Assembly (NCBI GenBank): GCA_945875845.1
Contig: CAMCMB010000023.1
Span: 17,048-81,047, forward strand
From: Pirellula staleyi DSM 6068
GTDB lineage: Bacteria > Planctomycetota > Planctomycetia > Pirellulales > Pirellulaceae
Length of the DNA stretch: 64,000 nucleotides
Reading direction: 5' to 3'
Below the pieces are notes generated by a model. That model saw only the letters and a program-made list of their open reading frames with translations. It was not told the DNA's origin and searched no databases. This document shows positions 43,661 through 51,954 of this stretch, piece after piece. The first letter of the stretch is position 1, and each line of letters begins with the position of its first letter. Both the position numbers and the translations under genes were made by a program.

Positions 43661-45043
43661 CTACAACGCCTTAACGGCTTTGACGATGTCCAAAACTGCC
43701 TGTTGACCATCCGCATAATACATGAGCGTGTTGGGCATAGCGAAGAGCGGGTTCGGTATCCCTGCAAAGCCTGGACTGAGGCTACGTTTAATCACGATCA
43801 CGGTCCGGCACTTGTCTACGTCGATGATCGGCATGCCAGCGATCGGACTCTTTGGATCGGTTCGAGCGGAGGGATTTACCACATCATTGGCACCGATGAC
43901 AATCGCGACATCCACGCTGTCGAGTGTTGGATTGATTTCGTCCATTTCCTTGAGTTTATCGTACGACACATCTGCTTCGGCCAAAAGGACGTTCATGTGA
44001 CCAGGCATCCGCCCCGCGACTGGATGGATTGCGTACTCAACGACGGCACCACGCGCCTCAAGCACTTTGCTAAGCTCCCTTACTGCATGCTGGGCCTGGG
44101 CAACGGCCATCCCGTATCCAGGTACAAACACCACTCGCTGAGCCCCGTCGAGGATCATGGCGATGTCGTCGGGCGACGTACTGCGAACATTGGCATAAAT
44201 TTCATCGACGTTGCCTGTTGTACCGCCCCCGGCCATCACGCCAAAGAGTACGTTGCTCAACGATCGGTTCATGGCTTTGCACATGATCTGAGTCAAAATG
44301 ATTCCAGATGCACCCACCAATGCGCCAGCGATGATCAAAGCGTTATTGTCGATCACGAAACCCGTTGCAGCTCCTGCGATCCCCGAATACGAATTCATCA
44401 ACGATATCACCACAGGCATGTCCGCCCCGCCGATCGGATTGACAAGAAAAACACCCAAGAACGATCCACTGATCGCGATCCCCAAATAACAGAGGATTTG
44501 GATCGTTGAATTGTGCGAAAAAGCCAAGATCGCAATGAACAAACAATTCAGCCCGACAAGACCAGCATTCATGAGTTGTTGGTTGGGCAAACTGTGCGGT
44601 TTCTTGAATTGCGGCCATTCTTCCAGTTTTGCATAGGCCACGAGGCTGCCCCAAAAAGTAACGGCTCCGATGAGCCCCGAAAGTCCGATAGCAATCAATG
44701 TATCCAAATGGTGGCCTGTGGAATTGAGAAGGTCAGCAAAGGCGACCAGAACCGAAGCACCTCCACCAAGCCCGTTGAGCATTCCGACCATTTGCGGCAT
44801 AGAGGTCATGGCGACACGCTTGGCCATGAGCGTCCCGATGACAGTTCCTGCAATCAGCCCCATCGCGATGAAGACATAGCCTGTCACGCCTCGATCAAAG
44901 AGCGTTGTCAAGATGGCTAATATCATACCGGAAGCACCTAGGAGATTGCCGCGAACCGCCGTACGTGGCAACGACATCACCTTGAGGCCCACAATGAATA
45001 GAACCGACGCGACTAAATACATAAGTGGAACGAGAGCATTCAT
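43661..45043 (-). CDS. pntB: NAD(P) transhydrogenase beta subunit
   Basis: A 460-residue subunit of the proton-translocating transhydrogenase, which moves hydride between NADH and NADP using the proton gradient. About nine membrane helices (domain II) include MLNGLGGGASVLVAFADLL and FLVNPIGGADMPVVISLMNSYSG. The C-terminal NADP-binding domain III has the motifs VPGYGMAVAQAQHAVREL, AIHPVAGRMPGHMNVLLAEADV, GANDVVNPSARTDPKSPIAGMP and KRSLSPGFAGIPNPLF. Full length and unmistakable. It lies 73 bases downstream of the small pntA membrane gene. Confidence 0.97.
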   Translation of the reverse strand: MNALVPLMYLVASVLFIVGLKVMSLPRTAVRGNLLGASGMILAILTTLFDRGVTGYVFIAMGLIAGTVIGTLMAKRVAMTSMPQMVGMLNGLGGGASVLVAFADLLNSTGHHLDTLIAIGLSGLIGAVTFWGSLVAYAKLEEWPQFKKPHSLPNQQLMNAGLVGLNCLFIAILAFSHNSTIQILCYLGIAISGSFLGVFLVNPIGGADMPVVISLMNSYSGIAGAATGFVIDNNALIIAGALVGASGIILTQIMCKAMNRSLSNVLFGVMAGGGTTGNVDEIYANVRSTSPDDIAMILDGAQRVVFVPGYGMAVAQAQHAVRELSKVLEARGAVVEYAIHPVAGRMPGHMNVLLAEADVSYDKLKEMDEINPTLDSVDVAIVIGANDVVNPSARTDPKSPIAGMPIIDVDKCRTVIVIKRSLSPGFAGIPNPLFAMPNTLMYYADGQQAVLDIVKAVKAL

Positions 45044-45116
45044 GGGGATTCGAGATTGATTTTGGGAAAGGATTTAATCATTGAAGCGTAACAGATACGA
45101 GACGAGGAGATCGTTT

Positions 45117-45590
45117 TCAACGTTTCTTAAACATGAGCAACATTCGATTTGTCACCAAAAAACCGCCGGCTACGTTGATCATGGCCAACACGATTGCAAT
45201 CATCCCAAAGAAGCTTCCAAATCCGGTTTCCTTGTAACCAGCTGCAATGATTGCGCCGACAACCGTAATTCCGCTGATCGCATTCGAGCCACTCATGAGC
45301 GGAGTGTGAAGCGTGGGGGGGACCTTTGCAATGATTTCGAAACCCACAAAAACAGACAGTGCGAATACCGTTAAACTTGCAACTAAGACCAGCCCGCGAT
45401 TGGGGCCAGAGGATGTTTGCGGATGGACAGGCGCACCCGGAATTCCTTCTGCATTCGAGATGCCTGACGCATCGCTTGGGCTGACCGAAACTTCTCGATT
45501 CGCGTCGGATTGCGCGGCTTGAACCCGCATGCAAACAAGTCCAAACAGCGTTGCGATCGATAGTGCCATGACGGCGATGAGAGACTTCAT
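45117..45590 (-). CDS. pntAB: NAD(P) transhydrogenase alpha subunit, membrane part (PntA2/PntAB type)
   Basis: A 157-residue protein. After an N-terminal hydrophobic segment and a polar stretch (about residues 24-62), it has three membrane helices with VFVGFEIIAKVPPTLHTPLMSGSNAISGI and GSFFGMIAIVLAMINVAGGFLVTNRML, the domain IIa signature of transhydrogenase alpha. It corresponds to the second alpha gene in species where the subunit is split. The partner NAD-binding gene (pntAA) is not upstream; a uracil-DNA glycosylase gene is. I start at the ATG at 45590. Confidence 0.92.
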   Translation of the reverse strand: MKSLIAVMALSIATLFGLVCMRVQAAQSDANREVSVSPSDASGISNAEGIPGAPVHPQTSSGPNRGLVLVASLTVFALSVFVGFEIIAKVPPTLHTPLMSGSNAISGITVVGAIIAAGYKETGFGSFFGMIAIVLAMINVAGGFLVTNRMLLMFKKR

Positions 45591-45656
45591 TTTGATTGGT
45601 TTCGTTAAATGCAAAAGAATCGATTACGTATTTCGAACAAAGATATATTATCCGAA

Positions 45657-46550
45657 TCAGGCAGAGCCTGGGACCTTGATGCCAATTTCTCGCATAAGCA
45701 TTTTCATATCCTCCCAAGTCAGTTTTTTTGCGTCTGGGTTGCGCAGCAGGTAGGCGGGGTGATAAGTCACCATGACTTTGGCACCTCGGTACGAATGGAA
45801 TTTGCCCCGCAATCTGCCTACGCTTTCCGTGCTTTTCAGGACCGCCCGCACCGCGATTGAGCCCCAGCAAACGATGTATTCGGGTTGAATGGTTTCAAGC
45901 TGGGTTTCGAAAAATGGACGGCAGTTGTCGATTTCGGATTCGACAGGCGTGCGGTTGTTCGGAGGACGGCACTTCAGCGAATTCATAATGTAGACTTCGT
46001 CGCGTTTCAGGCCGCTAGCAATCAAAATCTTGTCAAGAAGTTGTCCCGCAGCACCCACAAACGGCTCGCCGAGACGATCTTCGTCCGCCCCAGGCGCTTC
46101 GCCAAACATCACAATTCTCGCAGTGGTCGGACCAGCCCCAAAGACCGTGCGTTGCCTTCGGCAGACCATGTCTTCGCACTTTCGACAAGCGATCACTTGC
46201 TCGCTCAACACTTGAAACGCGGCTTGTCGAGCCACAAAATCCATCGGCGACGTGTTCCATCTACCCTGGACCAAATTGGAAACGGGCGCCAAGGGACGTG
46301 CGGCTTGTTCGATCGGAAGGCTTGGAGATAAGGATTGTGTTGGCACTAATGCTGCACCAACAATTGCAGTCGAATTGTCCGAATTGGCAGTACCTTCGTT
46401 TTCTTCAAAGATTCTATTCTCGTTCCGTTCCAGCCATTCGGTTGCCGAAGGGTTCGCCTCTAGCTTGCCGCTGGGAACGTGAGTGATGCCGCTCCGACGC
46501 CAATGGGCGAGAAGCTGTTCGCTGGCGGTTTTCCACTGATTCCGTTGCAT
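45657..46550 (-). CDS. Family 4 uracil-DNA glycosylase
   Basis: Removes uracil from DNA; the family uses a [4Fe-4S] cluster as a structural element. The 297-residue protein has cluster cysteines in ACRKCEDM, NSLKCRPP and EIDNCRPFF. The catalytic motif GEAPGADEDRLGEPFVGAAGQLLD and the second motif MVTYHPAYLLRNP are both present. The N-terminal 115 residues (ASEQLLAHWRRSGITHVPSG, then low-complexity NSDNS) are an extension of unknown role, typical of planctomycete homologs. It runs toward pntAB with 66 bases between them. Confidence 0.93.
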   Translation of the reverse strand: MQRNQWKTASEQLLAHWRRSGITHVPSGKLEANPSATEWLERNENRIFEENEGTANSDNSTAIVGAALVPTQSLSPSLPIEQAARPLAPVSNLVQGRWNTSPMDFVARQAAFQVLSEQVIACRKCEDMVCRRQRTVFGAGPTTARIVMFGEAPGADEDRLGEPFVGAAGQLLDKILIASGLKRDEVYIMNSLKCRPPNNRTPVESEIDNCRPFFETQLETIQPEYIVCWGSIAVRAVLKSTESVGRLRGKFHSYRGAKVMVTYHPAYLLRNPDAKKLTWEDMKMLMREIGIKVPGSA

Positions 46551-46603
46551 TTACGAAAAATCCTTCCATTCGAAATGGGCAGCCTATGATCGCCTTTCGC
46601 TCC

Positions 46604-46733
46604 TAAGCTGTGAATTTATTGAATCGTTTTGAAAGTAGCAGGCACACTCCGTGTGCCGTAGCCTCAAAAACCAAAGGTTTTTGCATTGCGGACGGCACAT
46701 GGAATGTGCCTGCTACGATAAACTCAAAGGCTG
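46604..46733. mobile_element. Inverted-repeat element, family C, copy 2 (decayed end)
   Basis: Left end TAAGCTGTGAATT (46604-46616); the right end is degenerate but still alignable (about 14 of 18 bases). The interior GTAGCAGGCACA / TGTGCCTGCTAC arms and central CCAAAGG are the reverse complement of copy 3 at 57597-57726; both are about 130 bp. Confidence 0.7.
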
Positions 46734-46836
46734 TCCGCAAAAGCGCGTCATTAACGCTGCTTTTGCGGAGCAAAAGGCGACTATGTTTTGCTCTTCGCTC
46801 CAAGGCTATGAATTTTTGGATGGACCAGTTTTTGGC

Positions 46837-46878
46837 GGCAGTTTCACAACCCGACGCGGCAGTTTCACAACCCGACGC
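46837..46878. repeat. 21-bp exact tandem duplication
   Basis: The unit GGCAGTTTCACAACCCGACG + C occurs at 46837-46857 and 46858-46878 with no difference. It abuts the hairpin interrupted by the 118-bp element. Confidence 0.9.
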
Positions 46879-46912
46879 GTGAGCGAGGGGCCGAATGCAA
46901 TCCCTCGCTCAC

Positions 46913-47030
46913 CGGCTTGTTGCTTTAGTGAAGTCGTTGTTGGGTAAGGGCAGTATGACGGACTTCCAAGTCCGTCAATGGGGAATTCGACGGACTTGGA
47001 AGTCCGTCGTACCATTAAATCAACAAGCCG
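46913..47030. mobile_element. 118-bp MITE-like element, family B, copy 2
   Basis: Same length, ends (CGGCTTGTTG / CAACAAGCCG) and internal dyads as copy 1 at 32325. The flanking 4-base copies are TCAC (46909-46912 and 47031-47034). Without the element and one TCAC, the host sequence forms a perfect 13-base hairpin: GCGTGAGCGAGGG (46877-46889) with CCCTCGCTCAC + GC (46902-46912 joined to 47035-47036). The insertion therefore split an older palindrome. Confidence 0.92.
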
Positions 47031-47227
47031 TCACGCTTCAGGTGATGAATTCACAGCCTATCCGCAATCCCTTGAGGCATCCGCGAGTCGTCGGAATTAT
47101 CACCATCATCTACGAAAACCTTGATTCTAGCAGGATGCGATGAACTGAACACTCCCGCAAACAGGCTCTTGCGGCTAACATACAGATTGACTCTCGTTTT
47201 TTGCTCTCAAAACCGTCTTGTACCTCG

Positions 47228-48811
47228 ATGCCTATTCCTCGCGTTGCCATTGTCGGCCGGCCCAATGTCGGCAAAAGCTCCATTTTTAATTGGATCGCAG
47301 GTCGGCGACTCGCAATCGTTGAGGATACCGCTGGTGTAACACGCGACCGACTCACCACGTTGATCGAGCATCGAGGCCACCACTTCGAATTGATCGATAC
47401 CGGTGGAATGGGGATCGACGACGTTGACAATTTAACCTCCGAAATCGAAGCGCAAATTGAAACGGCTATCGATGACGCCGATGTTCTCTTATTCGTAGTG
47501 GATACTCGGACCGGAATGGTTCCTCTAGACCAAGAGGTTGCGGAAAGACTTAGAAAAGTTGACAAACCGATTTTGTTGGTGGCCAACAAGACTGACAGTC
47601 CGACCATGGACACCAACGCGGACGAATTTCACAGACTCGGAAGAGGTTGGCTGACACGTGTTAGCGTTCAGCAGAACCGAAACAAGGATGAGTTGTTGGA
47701 CTTGATCTGCGACCGCATTCCACAGCTAGACTCCATGCCCGAAGAAGTCGAGCCCCCCACGATGAAGATCGCTATCGTGGGGCGTCGAAACGTTGGAAAG
47801 AGCACGTTCGTCAATACGCTTGCAAAAGCCGAACGCTGCATCGTGAGCGAAGTACCGGGTACGACTCGCGATAGTGTCGACGTCATGTTCCAAATGGATG
47901 GTCATAAATTCATGGCCATCGACACACCCGGCCTTCGCCGAAACAAAAGCGTCAGGACGGACATCGACTGGTATGGCATGCATCGCGCCCAACGCAGCAT
48001 TCGCAGAGCCGACGTCGTGCTGATGTTTTTTGACGCCAAACAGCAGATGAGCAAAGTGGACAAGCAACTGGCGCACTACATTTCCGATAACTTCAAGCCG
48101 TGCATCTTTGTCGTTAACAAATGGGACTTGTTGGCCGGCCAATTGCCAACCGAACGTTGGGTTCGCTATTTGCGAGAGAATTTTCCGACGATGGCCTATT
48201 GCCCAATCGGATTCATTACCGGTCAAACTGGCAAGAATGTCAAAGCTTTGTTGAACCACTCGCAAATGCTCTTTAAGCAGGCGAACGAACGCATTTCGAC
48301 AGGGCAGTTGAATCGTTTGGTTAAGGCCGCTATCGAACGGCATGAGCCTCCGTTGTATCAACTCAAGCGACCCAAGATCTACTATGCAACGCAAATAACG
48401 AGCTTGCCACCAACGATTATTTTGGTGTGCAATCATCCACAGGGGTTCCCAACGCAGTATCAACGTTATCTTTTGACTTTCTTGAGGGACCATTTGCCGT
48501 TCGGAGAAATACCGATCAAGCTTTATCTGCAACCACGGGCTCGAGATGACGAACGCGATGATCTGAGTCGCGATTCGCGACAACCCTCTGGGGTAATCGC
48601 AGAACACGACGACTCCGACGATTTCCCGATCCACGACGAAGATGACAGCTTCGAAGATGACAGCTTCGAAGATGAAGATGAATTAGAAGATGAATTGGAG
48701 TATGAGTCAGAAGATGAGTCAGAGGATGAGCTGGATGACGATTCTGGCAATCTCGATTCCGAAGAGCAGACGAATTCGAATACCGCGGACGACAAAAAAC
48801 CGGATCGATGA
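47228..48811 (+). CDS. der: Ribosome assembly GTPase Der (EngA) with acidic tail
   Basis: A tandem GTPase required for 50S ribosome maturation. Two G domains are complete: GRPNVGKSS, DTAGVTRDR, DTGGM and NKTDS in the first; GRRNVGKST, PGTTRD, DTPGLRR and NKWD in the second. The KH-like domain ends near residue 435 (LPFGEIPIKLYLQPRAR). About 90 further residues are almost all Asp, Glu and Ser, with EDDSFEDDSFEDEDELED and related repeats, ending DDKKPDR. Such a tail is absent in E. coli Der. The ATG at 47228 starts MPIPRVAIVGRP; the ORF opens 9 codons upstream. Confidence 0.97.
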   Translation: MPIPRVAIVGRPNVGKSSIFNWIAGRRLAIVEDTAGVTRDRLTTLIEHRGHHFELIDTGGMGIDDVDNLTSEIEAQIETAIDDADVLLFVVDTRTGMVPLDQEVAERLRKVDKPILLVANKTDSPTMDTNADEFHRLGRGWLTRVSVQQNRNKDELLDLICDRIPQLDSMPEEVEPPTMKIAIVGRRNVGKSTFVNTLAKAERCIVSEVPGTTRDSVDVMFQMDGHKFMAIDTPGLRRNKSVRTDIDWYGMHRAQRSIRRADVVLMFFDAKQQMSKVDKQLAHYISDNFKPCIFVVNKWDLLAGQLPTERWVRYLRENFPTMAYCPIGFITGQTGKNVKALLNHSQMLFKQANERISTGQLNRLVKAAIERHEPPLYQLKRPKIYYATQITSLPPTIILVCNHPQGFPTQYQRYLLTFLRDHLPFGEIPIKLYLQPRARDDERDDLSRDSRQPSGVIAEHDDSDDFPIHDEDDSFEDDSFEDEDELEDELEYESEDESEDELDDDSGNLDSEEQTNSNTADDKKPDR

Positions 48812-48854
48812 CGGTCCATCAGGCATAATCCGTGCGGATAGTTGCACGAAGGCC

Positions 48855-48946
48855 GTGATTTGTGCGGCCGTGATTTGTGCGGCCGTGATTTGTGCGACCG
48901 TGATTTGTGCGACCGTGATTTGTGCGACGCGGAGCGTCGCACCACG
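48855..48946. repeat. 15-bp tandem array ending in a palindrome (family E)
   Basis: Five adjacent units of GTGATTTGTGCGGCC or GTGATTTGTGCGACC run from 48855 to about 48925. They end in the 17-base palindrome GCGACGCGGAGCGTCGC (48924-48940) and ACCACGAA. The array begins 44 bases after the der stop, between convergent genes. There are no spacers, so it is not CRISPR. Confidence 0.88.
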
Positions 48947-48951
48947 AAATG

Positions 48952-50142
48952 TTAGCTATAGGTTTCAAACAAACCAGCAGCACCTTGGCCACCGCCGATG
49001 CACATTGTTACAACTCCCCATCGCGCTTTGCGACGCGGCATTTCGTTTGCCAAATGGCCAACCAATCGCGAACCGGTCATCCCATAAGGGTGTCCGATTG
49101 AAATCGAGCCACCGTTGACGTTCAGTTTCGCCGGGTCGATTCCCAACTTGTCGCGACAATAAACGGCTTGAACTGCAAACGCCTCGTTGAGTTCCCAAAG
49201 GTCGATATCATCAACCTTCAGTCCAAATCGCTTAAGCAATCTTGGAACCGCATAGATCGGTCCAATTCCCATTTCGTCAGGCTCGCATCCAGCAACATTA
49301 AAGCCCCTGAAAATGAGTTTAGGTCGAATACCGAGCTGCTCGGCTCGTTCGCGCGACATAAGCAACGTGGCGGAAGCTCCATCCGACATTTGCGACGAAT
49401 TGCCAGCGGTCACGGTTCCATGTCCGCTGGCTGGATCGAAGTGAGGTTTCAGTTTCAGCAGTTTATCAAGCGTCGTGTCGGGGCGATTGCATTCGTCCCG
49501 AACCAGATCATGATCTTCTTCGCCGGTGACTTGAAACGTTTTGCGGTCGACAATCGCACGCCGAACTTTCATCGGGGCAATCTCTTCCGCGAAAAGACCC
49601 TCGGCCTGAGCGCGAGCCGTCCGCTGTTGGCTCGAAAATGCAAATTCATCTTGAACTTCACGAGAAACGTTGTAGCGTTTGGCAACTATTTCGGCAGTGT
49701 CCCCCATGATCATGAACAACCCGGGATGATGTTCGACCAACCAAGGATTGAGATCGTACTTGACACCGTGCACGGCAGTGATGCTTTCAACGCCGCCTCC
49801 GATCGCAGCGTCGACCCCCTCGTGAATGATCTCATGAGCCGCGATGGCGATTGCCTGCAACCCTGACGCGCAGAAACGATTGATGGTCGCTCCCGCAACC
49901 GTAACTGGCAAACCCGCTCGCATCGCGGCCAAACGAGCCAAATTCAATGCTTGCAACCCCTGCTGCTCGGCACAGCCAATGACGACATCCTGAATTTCTT
50001 GTGGGTCCAACTGAGGAACTTTTTTGATGACCCCTCGAATCACATGGGCCGTCATGTCATCCGAACGCGTACGATTGAGCGAGCCAGTAAACGACTTTGC
50101 CAGCGGCGTTCGACAACTAGCAACAACAACTGCTTCTCGCAT
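48952..50142 (-). CDS. Acetyl-CoA acetyltransferase (thiolase)
   Basis: A 396-residue thiolase II/beta-ketothiolase that condenses or cleaves acyl-CoA. The active-site Cys is in INRFCASGLQAIAIA (about residue 88), the His in GGSISIGHPYGMTGSR and the second Cys in VVTMCIGGGQGAAGLFE. These cover both halves of the thiolase fold. It could serve fatty-acid degradation (FadA) or acetoacetyl-CoA formation (AtoB); no partner gene helps decide. The ATG at 50142 begins MREAVVVASCRTPL; the frame is open upstream to 50223 but that includes repeat DNA. Family E palindromes flank the gene on both sides. Confidence 0.95.
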   Translation of the reverse strand: MREAVVVASCRTPLAKSFTGSLNRTRSDDMTAHVIRGVIKKVPQLDPQEIQDVVIGCAEQQGLQALNLARLAAMRAGLPVTVAGATINRFCASGLQAIAIAAHEIIHEGVDAAIGGGVESITAVHGVKYDLNPWLVEHHPGLFMIMGDTAEIVAKRYNVSREVQDEFAFSSQQRTARAQAEGLFAEEIAPMKVRRAIVDRKTFQVTGEEDHDLVRDECNRPDTTLDKLLKLKPHFDPASGHGTVTAGNSSQMSDGASATLLMSRERAEQLGIRPKLIFRGFNVAGCEPDEMGIGPIYAVPRLLKRFGLKVDDIDLWELNEAFAVQAVYCRDKLGIDPAKLNVNGGSISIGHPYGMTGSRLVGHLANEMPRRKARWGVVTMCIGGGQGAAGLFETYS

Positions 50143-50193
50143 AAGAAGATTCCCAATCCAGATTTTAGAATGGAGTAAAGGTAGAGCCGCCCT

Positions 50194-50228
50194 CGTGATT
50201 TGTTGCGACGCGGAGCGTCGCACAACGA
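50194..50228. repeat. Family E single unit upstream of the thiolase
   Basis: CGTGATTTGTTGCGACGCGG followed by AGCGTCGCACAACGAA. It matches the last unit, palindrome (50205-50221) and tail of the array at 48915-48946 in the same orientation. Confidence 0.85.
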
Positions 50229-50241
50229 AGTTCCGACCTGG

Positions 50242-51954
50242 TCACAACGAGCTATCGTTTTCGTCGGCAGTCGGATCGAGATGCCCTGACTTGTTGATTG
50301 CTAAGAGAATGCGAAACGCCACCATGATGCTTGTCAAAAATCCAAAGAGTCCCAACACTGAGATATCTCTCAAACCCATCGGCCCACCATTCATAAATAA
50401 CAGTGGAGGAACCTGGGATGCCATCAAGATCGACGAGCCCAAAAGCAACGAACTGGTCAGCAGTCCTAGGACAAGCCGATTGATGGATGGACTAAGTCCG
50501 CGGTGAGACAATTGAACATCCAATCTCCCCTCCTGAACCATTTCCATCAAGGAACTGATTTGTGACGGAAGACGCTCCATCAGCCCTTCGATTTCTACGT
50601 ACATTCGCCGCACGCGTCTTAATTGTCTACCCGGAGAAAATCGATTTCGTCGAATCTGTCCCATCATCGGCTGAATCGCCCCCAAAATACTGAATCCAGG
50701 GCTCGTCATTCGAATGGTGCCTTCAAGCGTGATGAGGGTTTTCAGCAATAGCCCCATCTGGCTTGGGATCGTAATGCGATGTCGATGCAAGATATCTGTC
50801 GCGTCGTTGAGGGCTCCGGTCAGATCCAACGAATCAAGCGGTTGAGAGCCATAGGTCGCAATCAAATCGGCAACATCGTTGGACAGCTGCGCTTCGTCGA
50901 TGTTGACTGGAATCTTGCCTGCTCGTTTGATTAACGATGTTAGCAATGCCGAATCTTGGTAAACGATCGCCCATAACATCTCTTCGATCGTCCCGCGCAA
51001 TGAGTCATCAATGCGCCCGACCATTCCGAAATCAATCAAACCAATGGTCCCATCCTCTTGAATGAGAATGTTTCCGGGATGTGGGTCTGCGTGATAGAGT
51101 CCACGCACAAAGATGGACTCGATATACAATTCTGCAACTCGGCGTGCAATCGACGTGCGATCTGCGAAATGGAGGCCTCCAGGCGATGCCAAGCATTGAA
51201 TGGATTCCCCCTCGATACGCTCCATGGTCAGCACGCGAGCGCTCGATAACTTCGCGAACACTTTGGGAACGACAATCCCTTTGGCATCCTTCAGGGCTGC
51301 CTGAAACATGAGCAAGTTCGATAGTTCTCGCGAAAAACTGAGCTCTCGCTTTAGGGTTCGCGATAGCTGCTCGACAATGGTGCGCGGTTGCCATACCGCT
51401 AGCTCGGGTATTCGTTCGGCCATCAGAGCTAGTCCTTGCAATACCTCGAGATCTTCATTCACCTTGTCTCGAATATTATGGTGCTGAACCTTGACGACCA
51501 CACTTGACCCGTCAACAAGAGTCGCCGCATGCACTTGTCCAATTGAAGCCGAAGCGAGGGGCTCGCTGGCAAAATCGAGGAATGCATCCTCCAATGATTT
51601 TTGGAGATCGATCTCAACAATCGCTTTGACTTTGTCGAATGGATCTGCGGGAACTTGGGATTGCAACAACTGCAATTCGGCAGCTTGCTCCGAACCAACA
51701 AGGTCGGGACGCAACGACAACACCTGTCCCAGTTTGATAAACGTTGGGCCAAGTTCCGTGAGGGCCATGCGAACGCGGGCTTCACGCGAATAGCTCGAAA
51801 GCGGAACGCCTTGCTCATCTTTTAGCCAGTCGCGAACAAAGTCGACTCGCAATCGACTCAGCCAATCTGCGAGTCCGTAACGACGCAAAACAATAATGAT
51901 TTCTTGCCAGCGCCGCAAATTGCGGTAGTAACGTGGGAGAGCGCTGATTCTCAT
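50242..51954 (-). CDS. ubiB: UbiB/AarF-type (ABC1) atypical kinase
   Basis: A 570-residue membrane-associated atypical kinase/ATPase needed for ubiquinone-type lipid biosynthesis or handling. The KxGQ motif is in GPTFIKLGQVLSLRPDLV. The Ala-rich nucleotide loop is in PLASASIGQVHAATL. The catalytic and metal segments are YHADPHPGNILI and IGLIDFGMVGRI. Two C-terminal membrane helices (about residues 495-515 and 530-555) match the bacterial family. Its ATG overlaps the stop of the large PQQ-propeller gene (ATGA), so expression is coupled. No ubi pathway genes lie near. The quinone partner may be menaquinone in this group. Confidence 0.92.
   Translation of the reverse strand: MRISALPRYYRNLRRWQEIIIVLRRYGLADWLSRLRVDFVRDWLKDEQGVPLSSYSREARVRMALTELGPTFIKLGQVLSLRPDLVGSEQAAELQLLQSQVPADPFDKVKAIVEIDLQKSLEDAFLDFASEPLASASIGQVHAATLVDGSSVVVKVQHHNIRDKVNEDLEVLQGLALMAERIPELAVWQPRTIVEQLSRTLKRELSFSRELSNLLMFQAALKDAKGIVVPKVFAKLSSARVLTMERIEGESIQCLASPGGLHFADRTSIARRVAELYIESIFVRGLYHADPHPGNILIQEDGTIGLIDFGMVGRIDDSLRGTIEEMLWAIVYQDSALLTSLIKRAGKIPVNIDEAQLSNDVADLIATYGSQPLDSLDLTGALNDATDILHRHRITIPSQMGLLLKTLITLEGTIRMTSPGFSILGAIQPMMGQIRRNRFSPGRQLRRVRRMYVEIEGLMERLPSQISSLMEMVQEGRLDVQLSHRGLSPSINRLVLGLLTSSLLLGSSILMASQVPPLLFMNGGPMGLRDISVLGLFGFLTSIMVAFRILLAINKSGHLDPTADENDSSL

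Larger units (their letters stand above)
46551..47227. other. Nested repeat region between divergent udg and der genes
   Basis: Holds, from left to right, a family C element (46604-46733), an exact 21-bp tandem duplication (46837-46878), a 13-base hairpin interrupted by a family B element (46877-47036), and one more family C end AATTCACAGCCTA near 47047. No gene. The der promoter must lie close to 47150-47220. Confidence 0.7.

Noticed and set aside
43649..44509. 286-codon frame on the plus strand
   Set aside because: Lies wholly antisense to the clearly real pntB gene; composition (many H, R, D) is that of a shadow frame.
48855..48946. CRISPR-like array
   Set aside because: Units are 15 bases and directly adjacent, with no unique spacers and no cas genes in the window.
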